A stretch of 64,000 nt of DNA from Pyrenopolyporus hunteri (lineage: Eukaryota; Ascomycota; Sordariomycetes; Xylariales; Hypoxylaceae). A program made the position numbers and the translations under genes. Positions 41,414 to 52,720 of the stretch are shown here, piece after piece; within the stretch, counting starts at the first letter, position 1, and every line of letters starts with the position of its first letter. The stretch lies in the NCBI GenBank assembly GCA_902806595.1, contig CADCXC010000038.1, forward strand, positions 4,588,001 through 4,652,000, read 5' to 3'. The notes under the pieces are model-generated. The model worked only from the letters and a program-made list of their open reading frames with translations. It made no database searches and was not told where the DNA came from.

Positions 41414-44400
41414 TTAGATGACGCCAGGAGGGGAGGGGGACTAAGGAAACGCAGAAGACGAGAAGTTAGTATGAATCCCCAACGTTGCTTACTTTCTCAG
41501 GTTTAGGAATAAGCATGAGAAAAAAAAAGGAAGTGAAACTGAAGTTGGGAATGAGAGTTGTGGTGGATATCTTCTGCGTAGCGCATGCGACTCGATCCTG
41601 AAGAGCCGCGCCCTCGGGTATAAAATTCTTCACGAGTCGCAAAACGCGCAAAACACGAACGGGGACACTGTCGAACCCGCCACCAAACCCGATGGCCGGT
41701 AATCGATGACGGGTGACCGATGACGAACTTACATAGAGAAAAGATAAAACTGGTCGTTGCAGGTTCATTTGACAGCACCACAGCCGCCAAACAAACGCGC
41801 GAATGCTGTAATAAAGAAAGGGTATGAATTGGTTGGAAAGAAGTGAACGTAGAGGAAAGAGAGGAATTTCATTAAAAGGAACGGGCAGGCGGATGATGGG
41901 ATTTGGTGGGTGATATTGAAATTTGGCGGTAGAAATTTGACGGATCGCTTTTTTTATTTTTTATTTTTTTTTTATTCTTCCACTGTAAATCTTTACAGGA
42001 TACAGGGCAAGGGTGGGGGGCCCGAGGTTGGAGGGGGCTTGCATTAGCCCTATCAAAGTCGACGTCTCCGTTACATACAGTACCTACTAGGTACCTACGT
42101 AGGCTACCAGGCAGCTATCCATGTACCTATGTAGTAATATCTCTGGCTCTTTCTGCTGATGACATTTGCTAATCCGTTCTTTTGGGTTACATTTCCACAA
42201 ACTTCCAATCAAAGCAGTGGGGACCCGGGAAGCTAGGAGGGAAAAGACCGGAAAGCGTGGAAGGCGTGTTAGCGTCGCTATTAGCGTTTAGGTGCTAATG
42301 ATTAGATTTTCGCGGTAGGTATTGTACCCAGGCAGCCCAGGCACACTGTAAGTTGGGTGGATTTCTAGGCATGCGAACATGCTACAGACCCTAATGCAAC
42401 CTCGGCCGGCAGCTGCAGCAGCATAGTACCTACAGTATCGTGGGTACTTCATATGGACCTTTTGCGCAAAATGCCCCTCCACCCCCGCCACAGTGAGTAC
42501 TACCTAGGTACCTATCTGCGCTATGTACGCGTATGTAATAGGGAATATGTAGAACTGGTTTCGGTGAGTCAGGCGCTACGGCTCATCCAGGTCACACCCA
42601 CACACCGCGAGCCCGGAGATATGATGGAATAAACAGCATTGAATTTGAAATGCTGCGTAATGTTCATGTTCATAGTTAGTCACAGTCACAGTCGCAGTTG
42701 CAGTTGCAGTTACAGCCAGACCATTACCAAGGAAAACCAATCTTAATACAAGAACCACGATATTACGAATTAGGCAAGTATCTTGAAGATAACTCGAAAG
42801 GCTCGACTCAATATCCAGTCCCGACTGCGAAGCCGCCAATTACGCCGATTACGCCAGTTACCTACAAATTACCTACATCGTATACATGGCTACCTGGTAG
42901 ATAAAAATCTACATGGAGGCAACCACCTACTCGACCGAGACTAGGACGGATGGCGAACAGAATTGAACACGGTTTCGAAATTCGTCATCAAATTTTAGAA
43001 TAATAATGCCCAGGCAAATCCATTGCGTACTGCCCTTCTACTGTGCCAGATCCGCTGAAAGGCCAGATCGTCATCACTGACATACACTGTTTCGATAGAT
43101 TCCCATGACGAAGCTATGTTATTGCCTAGAGCCTAGCTACCGAAGGCGAGTTACGCCGCAGGCTACAGCTTAGAGCAGCATAAGCGACGGAACTACGCGC
43201 ATAGTGTAGGTACATACACGGCAGCTTCGGATGCAATTTTTTTCTTCTTCCTCGCTAAGAGAAGAAACCGGAAAGATTAGGATGCGTGTAGGGCTCCGGG
43301 CCTAAGGACGAGAGCCGTGATTCGCCCAGCCCCGGCCGACATACCCACTGAAGCGACGCCATCATCCTGGACGGTGGGTGAAGCCGGAATCTCGATCCCA
43401 GTCTGTCGGGGTACCAGGATACCGATCCCCATCACCCCCCCTCAGGTGCATCATCTTATAGCTCTACCTTTCAGCTTTGTATTATACAATACCGTAAACG
43501 GCTGAAGCAACTGTGCTGGTCTTGCTTCCCCGGATTTTGCGTTTAGGGGTACGGCATTGTTACCTTGGCGGTGGCAACAGACATTCCACCTGGATTCCAT
43601 ATCAAGCTTCCATCTACGATGTATATATGTATTGCACATACATGGACATGTAGGAGGTATGTATGCGTATACGAGGTATGATGCTATTCGAACTACATAT
43701 ATGACTGGCTAAGGGATCCTAGCACGTACATACATGTCATAAGATAAGGACATGCGCTCGTGCCATAACGAGCCAGAATGCAAGATCGATGAGGGGAACT
43801 CCGAATATGGGAGGTAATAGAAGAGCGAAGGTAAAAAGCGTCGACTAGACCTACCTTCCAGTCTCTATAATTCCACCAATAACTCACGTTCTAGTTACAC
43901 CTCTTCGATAATCTCGCTCAGTGAGATTTCAAGGCGGACAAGCGGCGCAAACGAGCTGTGTTTACTCGAAGTTACCTACTAACAATTTCTACAAGCAAGA
44001 TCCATTCAGCCGCTTTCAGGCCGCCTTCATGTTGTTGCATAATCGCTCACGGGACCAGATCCAGCTTCCTACGACGAAAATGCCCCGCGACCTCTAATTT
44101 TCGTTTACCCTTGCCGGCGTCTTTATGCAACGTCCGAGCTCCGAATTCATCCCCGTCCTTAACTCGGACTTGGATATTGCCCCGTCTTTCCCTCTCCCCC
44201 GCTTACGTAAATTCCCGATTCTTCGAGGATAGACCCTCAACGGTCGGACAGTACACACACAGCCCTCTTCTTACACGTCCGTATACAGTCGAAACTACAC
44301 TTGTCGCTACGGCCCGACCTCTAGACAATCTTTCAATTTGTTCTATCAGAAGTACCTAGATATGTACCTACGACGATCACCCTTAGCCGTAAACCGTTGC

Positions 44401-45324
44401 CTCGTTTGTCAACGTCACTTGAGCCTGCGTGTAAGCGGTTTGGTTTACGTGACTCATATGCAGAACACTGCTGCACTACGACCAAGAAGTGATAGTTCAA
44501 CTTCCGGAAATGCTTCCGCCTCATTACGCCTATAAACAGGCTTTCATGCCATCAATCGTCGATCCCGTACATGCCTTCGTCCAAGCATATGCATATGCAT
44601 TCGCGAAGCACATTTGCGGTGAATGCCGATGGCCCTTACGGCTTTCTGGACGGCTAGGTCGTTGGCTGATTGACCAAACGCCAGTTTCAAGCCATAACCA
44701 TAAATTCCTCTGCGTTTCATTTCTATCCCCGTCGACGGCTATAGCAGGACCACGGTAATACTATACGATGCGAGAAGATGTCTCGTCAATTCTCCTATAT
44801 ACGATTAATTCATGCGAGCGTGCTCTCGTCTTATTACCTACCCTACATACGTTCTATGAATTTCATACCAGCCTCATTCCATTTACGCGCATCATGTGAA
44901 GATGATCCGGGGTAGGTAAGCAGAGACACTCAGCGCTAGCGCGCGTCTTTCGGGCGGGTCTTTCTCTAGCGTGCAGTGAAATAGGAGTAATCTCAAGAGA
45001 TAGAAGAGAGCGAGTAGATTGAATCTACTATAGATCTCACCGAAATGGTGAAAGATACGGTTTACACAGAATTATCTCCTAGAAGGCTTTGGCTAGGTGT
45101 CATAATATTTGCTATAACTTGGATACTCATTCCTCAATATAACAATATAGCGCAAGTTCAATCTCCGTGAGAGGGTTATTAAATAAAATCTATTATGGTC
45201 AACCCTTATATTTCTAAATAGCAGCAGGACGTTAGGTCGATTCCGCTGCAATCTTGACTGCTTTGGGTAGTACAATTCTGCCACCAACTGAGGCCCATCA
45301 GCTTTCGGATACACTGCGCTGTCT
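41414..45324. other. Gene desert, 3.9 kb
   Basis: No gene is supported. Contents: a leader of the PPR gene with T-rich tracts (about 41940-41975), TACCTAGG-type clusters (42080-42130 and 42500-42515), tandem CAGTTG/CAGTCA hexamers near 42676-42712 and TATACA-type repeats near 43620-43690. A TATGCA palindrome lies near 44587-44600. Frames up to about 130 codons occur on both strands but lack ATG starts or motifs. Confidence 0.5.
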
Positions 45325-46805
45325 TCACTTCTTCGAAAAGAACGACATGATATTGCCCTGGCCCTTGCCCGCCGCCTTCTTGGGTTTGGCTGTGTGTTCC
45401 GACTTGACCGGCTGAGGTTTCGGTTTGGGCGGAGCGGGCGCCTCGTCCTCGGAAAATGACTCCCAGCCCTGCTCCTGTATCGTGACGAGGTATCCTTTAT
45501 CATCCATAATCTGCTTCTTGCGCGTAACTCGTCGCCTTCCCCTCCGTCTGCCGTCGCCCGTGCTTGAAACTACCTCCGCGGGTTCTTCCGCCTTAGGCTC
45601 TGGCTCGGGTGGAGGCTCCTCCTCCTCTACGGGTTCCTCGGCAGGGCTTTCCGCCCTTTCGGGCTCTTCGTCGTCGCTGTTTTCCATCATGAGACGGAGC
45701 TCAGCTTCACGATCTTTCCTTGATTGCCTGGCACTCTCCGACTCGTGCTTAACATCTGGCATTGGCATGGTATCATCCTCTCCGTCATCAGAGAGCGCCA
45801 TTTTCTGGTCTTCCTCAGCAGGACTTGCAGCAGAAGATGATGTCTTCGAACCCGTTGGTTTAACGGCAGGCTTCTTCGGTTTAGCTGCTGCTTTGGCAAA
45901 CATCTGCCCAATTCCTGAAGAACTCTGCCGCTTCATAGAAGAAGCAGGCGTTGCTTTCTTAGAAGTTGTAGCCGATGTAGATCCCTTAGCGTTGGCTTGC
46001 TGTGCTACCTGTGCCTCGTCTTTGACGGGAGCGGGTTTCGTTTCCTGCTTCCCTTGCGGTTTCAATGTGGCCTTGGGATCGACTGCACTAGCCGCAGGTT
46101 TCGAAATTGGCCCGCGACGTTCCCTTCTCCGGACGTTAGGGTTACTGATTGAGCCAAAGTCCTTGCTAATAGCAGGGATATCGCCTGATGTAGATAGTCC
46201 CATAACCTGTCGAGCCGTATCGGCTAAGAGCTGAAGGTCTTTAAGTGGATGAGGAGCTAAGCTGTATACGTGTATCGAAGTGACCTCGTCATATTCTGCT
46301 AGTAAATCTGCTTTTTATTAGCTTCATCTGATAGGGACGTTGGAACAGCTCTCCAGACCTTGCAGTTGCTCTTCTTTGACCAGAGAGAGTGTATAGGTAG
46401 GAACCTCCTGAGAAAAAGGAGCGTGCACTTCTGAATTTGAATTTTGTGAATCGGTCATCTCCACATCACCATCCGGCTCTTGTGCTTTTCCTTTCACATT
46501 CTTCGTACCATATACGAGATAAGTAGCATGAAGAGACCCAGGGCGTTTATCGTTCTGCCATTTGTGAAACTCATAGAGCATCCTGGGAACTGTCAGCTCT
46601 ATTCAGTTGGTTCTACATGACGGAGAGATATACTCCTTGGCGGTATTGACGTGAACCTTTAAGGCCCGGCTAAGCAAGCGGTAGGATACCTTCAAAACAT
46701 GTGTGAACAAGACTGCAATAAGAACTATGACACAGTAACTTCATCACTCACGAGTTGGTCCTCAGTGAGGATCTTCTGGGCAAGGTATTGCCTATAATCG
46801 TCCAT
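45325..46805 (-). CDS. POL32: DNA polymerase delta subunit Pol32/Cdc27 (four exons)
   Basis: Spliced from 46805-46752, 46689-46634, 46582-46359 and 46298-45325 (complement), 435 residues. The N-terminal winged-helix region reads MDDYRQYLAQKILTEDQL, then VSYRLLSRALKVHVNTAKE and MLYEFHKWQNDKRPGSLHAT across the first three exons. HVYSLAPHPLKDLQLLADTA follows in exon 4. The rest is disordered, with alternating basic and acidic blocks. It ends in a perfect PCNA-interacting box, QGNIMSFF, three residues from the C-terminus. Pol32 is the small third subunit of Pol delta and of Pol zeta, required for translesion synthesis and break-induced replication. At intron 3 two acceptors three bases apart (46298 or 46295) are both in frame. 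Confidence 0.9.
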
Positions 46806-47512
46806 ACTGATCGGGAACGTTCACGGATGATTAGATAGGGTCGTTTGTAGCATGACCAAGCGAAACTTGGTCTATATTTCGTCTTTATTATTCGCAAAAG
46901 GATTTTTTTAATAAAAAAAGAAGAGATTGTATTCGGATCAAAGGTGAATGATTAAAGAGTAGTGTGAGCTCTTGCCGAACTTACCTATTGAAGCTGGTGG
47001 TCGCGTCTAAAAAGAGGAAGACGCGTTAAGTGGTAGTGGGGCCAAGGGACGTGCGGGCGTGGGTACAAGTACAGTGAGCTAGGTACCTTGGGTACCTAGG
47101 TACGGGTACATGTAGCAGCCAGTACCTAGGCAGGCAGGGTTCGATTTTTAAGTGGTAAAGCGCGTCGCTGCTATAAGTCGCGACTGCCTGTGTGTAGGCA
47201 TATACACACTACAGGTATACCATATTTTACCTCTGTTAACAGCACCTACCTGCCTAGCCCCATCAATGATCTCATTGGACATGCAATAGGTACTCAAGTC
47301 TTAAAACAGATTTTCCATGTTCCAATCCTTACCTAATTGCCAGCAAACACACACAAAGACCAATCCGTATGCGTCCTCGCTTATGAACACTCCAAGCATT
47401 CGAAAAGTACAGAGCGCATCGAGTTCGCTGAACCGCCAACGATATACACCATCACTTATCAACAACAAACAGAATATAGCTACCCAACTCCCTCGCGCCT
47501 CGAAAATTTACG
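46806..47512. other. Divergent promoter between POL32 and RAD18
   Basis: 707 bp shared by two divergent damage-tolerance genes. It contains a TACCTTGGTACCTAGGTACG-type cluster at about 47085-47135 and a CA-rich leader before RAD18. No ORF is supported. Confidence 0.6.
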
Positions 47513-48913
47513 ATGGGCGACAAGGCTATTCTCAGCCCCTTCGACGATGTCGCCGACTCGACGGACTGGCTATCAACGCCGCTTCCTGGCCTCGCCGCCG
47601 TTGAAGCTTCCCTTCGGTGTCAGGTCTGCAAGGATTTCTACAAGACGCCAATGCTAACCTCCTGCAACCATACGTTTTGCTCCGCATGTATTCGACGAAG
47701 CCTGTCCAACGATGGCAAATGTCCCCTATGTCGCACTTCCGAACAAGAAACGAAACTGCGAAATAACTGGTCTATGGAGGAGGTGGTCACCGCATTTACC
47801 AAAACCCGTTCAGAAGTTCTCCTTTGCGCGAAGAGGTCGCAAGCCGCAGGGGCCGAGTCGGCGAAGAGGAAGCTGGAGGAAGCAGAAGATTCGGACTCGA
47901 CGAGCCAGCAATCGGAAAAGAGACTGCGCACCTCTACGCGATTGAGCAAGTCGAAGAGCATGGAGATGACATCGGAAATGGCCCGCCTAGAGGCCGACAT
48001 ACTCTACCAAGACCCAGCAGATTGCGAACCAGACGACGGCCTCGTCCCATGTCCTATATGCTGGCAGCGCATGAAACCTCTTCAGGTCGACAAGCACATT
48101 GATACATCCTGCCCCGGCGAACGACAGCCACAAAAAACACCCTCGAAGCCCGGCTTACGCTCTACGAACATTCCGACCACCCTTTCGTCTTCTTCTTCTT
48201 CGTCCTCCCCCCAGAAGCCGTCCAACCCCCCCGAGCGCATGCCGGCAATAAACTATGCGATGATTAGGGAGTCCCAGCTTAAGAAAAAATTACACGAGCT
48301 GGGTCTATCGACGTCGGGGAGCAGGCGAATGCTGGAAAGGAGACACAAGGAGTGGACGACGATATGGAACGCGAACTGCGACTCGCAGTACCCGAGGCGA
48401 AAAGCAGAACTATTGCAGGATCTGGACGTATGGGAGCGCACCATGGGCACGCGAGTGCCGCTGATCCCGAGCTCTGTGAACCTAGGTACGCAGATTAGGA
48501 GCAAAAACTTCGACGGCGCCGCGTGGGCCGCCAAGCACGACACCACGTTCAAGGAACTGATAGCCAACGCACGACGGAATAGGGCGCCGGCAGAGCAGCA
48601 GGCCTCGGACGGTGCGCAGGAAAAGAGTGATAGGGATGATAAGAGTGATAAGAGTGGTGAGAGTAAGGCAGAAGGAGACGGAAAGCAAGAATCGACTCCG
48701 CAGCCGGACACGGAGATGATAGCATCATTGGAACATTCAGAGGAACCGCAGGAGCAGGTTGATTCCGTCACACAAGCCACCGGGGTAATCGATCTAACAG
48801 GTGAGGTGGCTTCTTCCGACGCTGTAGACGCCGAGCTCTCAGATGGCGACGGCGACGACAACGGCAACAGGGCGGATTTAGACGCTTCGTCAAAAATGAC
48901 GACGATGTCATGA
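47513..48913 (+). CDS. RAD18: Postreplication repair E3 ubiquitin ligase RAD18
   Basis: Intronless, 466 residues. Rad18 with Rad6 monoubiquitinates PCNA at stalled forks. The RING finger is at residues about 30-70: CQVC, CNHTFCSACI and CPLC give the C3HC4 pattern. A UBZ4-type zinc finger follows at about 182-205 (CPIC ... HIDTSC). The SAP-like domain is at about 245-285 (IRESQLKKKLHELGLSTSGS, RRMLERRHKEWTTIWNANCD), followed by the conserved Rad6-binding region near YPRRKAELLQDLDVWERTMG. The tail is acidic and low-complexity (KSDRDDKSDKS). Start ATG at 47513 follows a CA/CT-rich leader. The 3' end lies 77 bp from the convergent CHM7 gene. Confidence 0.95.
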   Translation: MGDKAILSPFDDVADSTDWLSTPLPGLAAVEASLRCQVCKDFYKTPMLTSCNHTFCSACIRRSLSNDGKCPLCRTSEQETKLRNNWSMEEVVTAFTKTRSEVLLCAKRSQAAGAESAKRKLEEAEDSDSTSQQSEKRLRTSTRLSKSKSMEMTSEMARLEADILYQDPADCEPDDGLVPCPICWQRMKPLQVDKHIDTSCPGERQPQKTPSKPGLRSTNIPTTLSSSSSSSSPQKPSNPPERMPAINYAMIRESQLKKKLHELGLSTSGSRRMLERRHKEWTTIWNANCDSQYPRRKAELLQDLDVWERTMGTRVPLIPSSVNLGTQIRSKNFDGAAWAAKHDTTFKELIANARRNRAPAEQQASDGAQEKSDRDDKSDKSGESKAEGDGKQESTPQPDTEMIASLEHSEEPQEQVDSVTQATGVIDLTGEVASSDAVDAELSDGDGDDNGNRADLDASSKMTTMS

Positions 48914-48990
48914 GGATAGCTTTACTTTGCCTTGTCCCAGAAAAAAAATTAATTAAAATTAGAAACTCCATTACTTGGTCGCTAGTGAAT

Positions 48991-50493
48991 TTATCCAGTC
49001 GTCTGTGCTGCGTCCTTCGTCTTACTATCGTTTCCTATATGCATTTCCCCGAGTTCATTAGCCGTAGCCGTGACAGGTGTGATAGGCCTCGACCCGTTCT
49101 CTACCACCTGATCGGGAAGAGGTAAAGGCCCCAGCTTCTCCAGTTGAGCCAGCTTTCGCCTCGTCTCCTCGGCTGCCATTTCCTCCCGCGCTTCCCGCTT
49201 GATCCTCTCGGCCTCGTCCTCTTTCCTCGACTCCTCCGCCAGCAGGGCGTTGAACTCTTCGTCTACCTCCGTCTCGTCGATGGTGGCACCCGGCCCCGCT
49301 TCGGCGATGATGTTCCCGACTTCATCCACCTCGCCCATCTGCTCGCGTAGGTTGTCGAGTACTTCGTCGACCTTGTCCGCGCCGCCAACCTGGGCGTTGA
49401 GGCTGCGCAATGCCACCGTGCTCGACTCCATAACCTTCACCAGCTGAACGTTATCGGCTGCTTGCTGAATCTTGGCGGCCACATCTTCTAGTTGGCTGAG
49501 AGTGGCATGGCGCCGGGATAAGTTGGTCTCGGCCATCTTTCTCGACTTGAGGGCGGCCAACGCGGCGATCCTATTCTTTCTCCGCACAGCATCCTGGGCG
49601 GCGACGTTCAGTTCGTCAATGCGCCGTGTCAGCAGCTCCGTCTGCCGTGTTAGGTCTTCTATGAGCTCTTTCAAGGACGCTATCGCCGAATCTTCCTCGG
49701 TGATAACTGCATCTTCGGCCTGCGAGTTACTGGCCCGAATCTTAATCGTACTTCCATCCGTAGATAAAATGCTTTTGTCCCGCGACAGATATTTTACTAG
49801 CACTTCTAGGTCCATTTCGGATAAGCGATCTTGCGTCTCGAGCAGACCTTCGGCAAACGTCCGCTGGAAATGCGCTTTCGAGAAAGTCCGCTCGAAGGGC
49901 GATGAGCGGTCCGCGGTGGCTTCGCTGAACGCCTTAGCAAGCACTTCCAGATTTTGCAGAACAACAAACTGCCCCTTAGGCAAGTTGTCGCCCGGCCCGC
50001 CTATTCCAACCTGACGAAACCCCCAGGACACAATAGCCCAAGGCAAGCTAGCCCACGATCGATGATATATGCTTTCCTTCGCCTTGAGAAACTGTTGCAA
50101 GGGCATTATCTCCGCGTTCGCAATAGCATCCTGCAACACGGTGCCCAGAGCTAGCGGTCGTCCGAATTGCTTACTTTCGAGGGAACGTAGAAGAGCGTCG
50201 CCGTCAAGGTCGATGATTAGGTGGTTCCGCGTGGGTGATTTGGAAGGTGCGTGGCCAGCGAGGGCAGCGGATGAGAGCCCGCGCTTCCATGCGGCGACGT
50301 TAGCAGCGAAGCCGTCCGGATTCAGGGTTCGCTGGGAGCGGAAATCAGAGTAGAGGGCTGGGAGACGGGCTCTGATGCTTAGGTCAGGACAGTTTTTTCT
50401 TTGGCGGGACACGAGTAACTAACATAACAAACGGAGGATTTACCTTCTGAAATTCTCATCATGTTGCACTAGATAATTGAGAAGTTCGCTCAT
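48991..50493 (-). CDS. CHM7: ESCRT-III-like protein CHM7/CHMP7 (two exons)
   Basis: Spliced from 50493-50444 and 50371-48991 (complement), 476 residues. Exon 1 encodes MSELLNYLVQHDENFR and splices to RARLPALYSDFRSQRTLNPD; the CATCAG acceptor gives the family-like join, while an in-phase acceptor 33 bp upstream would add 11 unmatched residues. The N-terminal half is the winged-helix membrane-binding region (WASLPWAIVSWGFRQVG). The C-terminal half is the Snf7 helical bundle (LTRRIDELNVAAQDAVRRKN, RRHATLSQLEDVAAKIQQAA), followed by an acidic helix near EEFNALLAEE. CHM7 recruits ESCRT-III to the nuclear envelope for pore quality control and resealing. The assignment comes from the combined architecture. 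Confidence 0.9.
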
Positions 50494-52090
50494 GATGGAA
50501 GGTGAGTGATCGATCGACAGCGTGGTGATACAAATCTCTTTGCGCCTTTGCTCCGGGAAGTGTTTGCGGATTGAAGACGCCAAACGGACAACCCGGTACC
50601 GCGCGTGATAGATAGGGGATCCCGTCTCTAAGTGTCGGTGGACGCCTACATCTAGATACCTTGGTATGTGAAGAGGCACAACCCGCTGTGGAGTCGTTAT
50701 AGGCAACAGGGAGAATAGGTACTTGAGGTATGTTTCTTATAACTTTCAGCCGTTGGCTGAAGGCCTGAGGCGCACCGTGTTCCGCAGCGCAGCCACGGCA
50801 GGTAGCAGAGCCAGAGCTTATCAGCGCGACGTCACTAACACTGATAAGCCCTGTGGGTAAAGATTAACCACCCAGGTACCCAGACAGGGCTGACAGGTAG
50901 GTACGTACGTACCCAGGTACCTAATATACATGTAGGCCAGGACTCGCAATGGAAATGGAATCTTTCCCTTAGCACCTTTTCTATTGTACCAGATCAAGAC
51001 ACGAATCATGAATCGCCATGTATTCGAGCCATGTACAATTACAAAACATTCATATCCCAATTGCCAAACCGTAAGGAATCTCCCACTTTTAATCCCGAGC
51101 GCGGACAGCTGAGTCCAGGCAGGTGGTAAGTACTCGCCCTGTTCCCCAGGAACATAATGCGAAGTCTTCTCGCCATATCATTGCAACCAACAGCCAAGGA
51201 GAAATCAGAGCGATTTGAGGGACCTCTGTACTATTACTACCCTAGGTACCTTAGGTCCTTACAACAAGGTCCATTTCCCAGGTCCTTACGATAAAAGCAA
51301 CTCCTGGTCATTGGCAGCGCCGGCGATGCGGACCCGTCGCCCGTCTCGGGGAAATCAAATCGTCCGCATCCCCGACTTAAACCCTTCCTAAGTGGTAGTT
51401 CTTCACCTCCCCAGCCGGAGTATAGTATCGCAATTAGACATCTCCTGTGAGCTCTACCCGGTGCGACCTAAAGGGAACTTCTTGTGCCCCTGTCCGTCGA
51501 CGCGGGTCCTTTCCGAAGCTCATGAGTAAGCTTACATTACCCCTTATACACTCCTTGGCTGAGGCTCTAACACCGTACTTAGTGGTCAGTGACGTCGATC
51601 TGTGAGGAATAATAGATGGATGTTAGCTTTCATGTGCCAGAAGATGCTTCATTCAATCCTACAATCGCTCTAGGATATACGTATACCACTATGTCTTATT
51701 AGAGCTGGTCCGAAAATTCTCACGAGTCATTCTGCCATAATATCCAATAGAGTTCTAGGCCCACGACCTAATGCAATACCAATACAGGGAGTGAGGCTGG
51801 GCGGCGGTGGTCTCGAGAGGCAGCTGGTAAGGAATAAATAGAATGTAATGTGTTATACCCCCGGACGTCTTAGGCATTCGATACTCGCCGAGCGGGCATC
51901 GCGACAGACTCTTATGTTAACCTGCACTCGTGGGTTATTGATCGTTGGGGCAAAACTAGCTGCGGCCTCCATTCGTATAAGAGCGACGAGTTCTTCCCAT
52001 TTCTAGTTTGCATACATGGTGTTCCGCCAGGGTATAACAATCTGTCCCTCCATTGTAATCAATGTCTACCTAACCTAGGGATTCCCGTTA
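50494..52090. other. Gene-poor region, 1.6 kb
   Basis: No gene is supported. A TACCTAGG-type repeat cluster lies at about 50875-50925, and related motifs at 51240-51255. The frame upstream of the CHM7 start (to 50706) is open but shows no family similarity and is best read as 5' UTR. Confidence 0.5.
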
Positions 52091-52720
52091 ACCATGACCT
52101 GCACGCTCACCAAGCCTAAAGAGAAGTTAACCCGGACGCTCCCTCTGGCTTAGGACTCTCGCTCACTCGCATAGTCCAAGATAAGGGACGTATCGGTATC
52201 GCCACCTCGCGCAACCCTTTACGGACACCCTAAATCGTAGCCCAAGTCGAGAGCAAAGGAGGCAAGTGGCTCACGTTGGATGTAAACGATCGCGATATAT
52301 CGGCGATCATCGTGAACGTCAGCAGCGGCGCTTCTCTCGAGGGCCAAGAGACGATAGGTCCTTATGCTGGAGCTAAAGCCGGTCTCGACAGTACGCGGCT
52401 CGCTGGCCCTCTACTTGACAATGTCTTCGTATACCAACGCAACGCTCCGTGTCTACGGGTATAACCAAGGCCTTAGCGAGAGACGTTGCCCCGTACAATA
52501 TTCGAACTCAACAGTTGTCCAGAGGGCATTCGACACGAATATAGCCAACGTCACCATCCCGGGAGAGAAGCCCTTGCCGGCAGATTACAACGGCTCCGTT
52601 TCCCACATGACCCTCCAAGCCCTCTCCGGCGTGAATTCACCGGGTATGCAGTCCTCATTGGGTAATAAGGATAAGGGTATGATAGCTGTTTACGGGGCAG
52701 AGCGTTGGAGCTGGGTGTGA
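52091..52720 (+). pseudogene. Short-chain dehydrogenase/reductase (SDR) pseudogene
   Basis: Pieces of one SDR occur in order but in different frames. The Rossmann part reads SGLGLSLTRIVQDKG at 52144 onward, with a one-base shift just before it and an in-frame TAA near 52231. The same frame resumes with VESKGGKWLTLDVNDRD. About 50 residues that would hold the NNAG motif are missing. Next come IVNVSSGASLEG and the active-site-like YAGAKAGLD (the usual YxxSK is altered to YAGAK). A frame change leads to GITKALARDVAPYNIR, and another to PLPADYNGSVSHMTLQALSG. The disruptions and the deletion rule out a functional product. No intact parent copy is in the window. Confidence 0.8.

Noticed and set aside
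43958..44359. 133-codon frame in the 41-45 kb desert
   Set aside because: It begins at a non-ATG codon and has no recognisable domain or splice signals.
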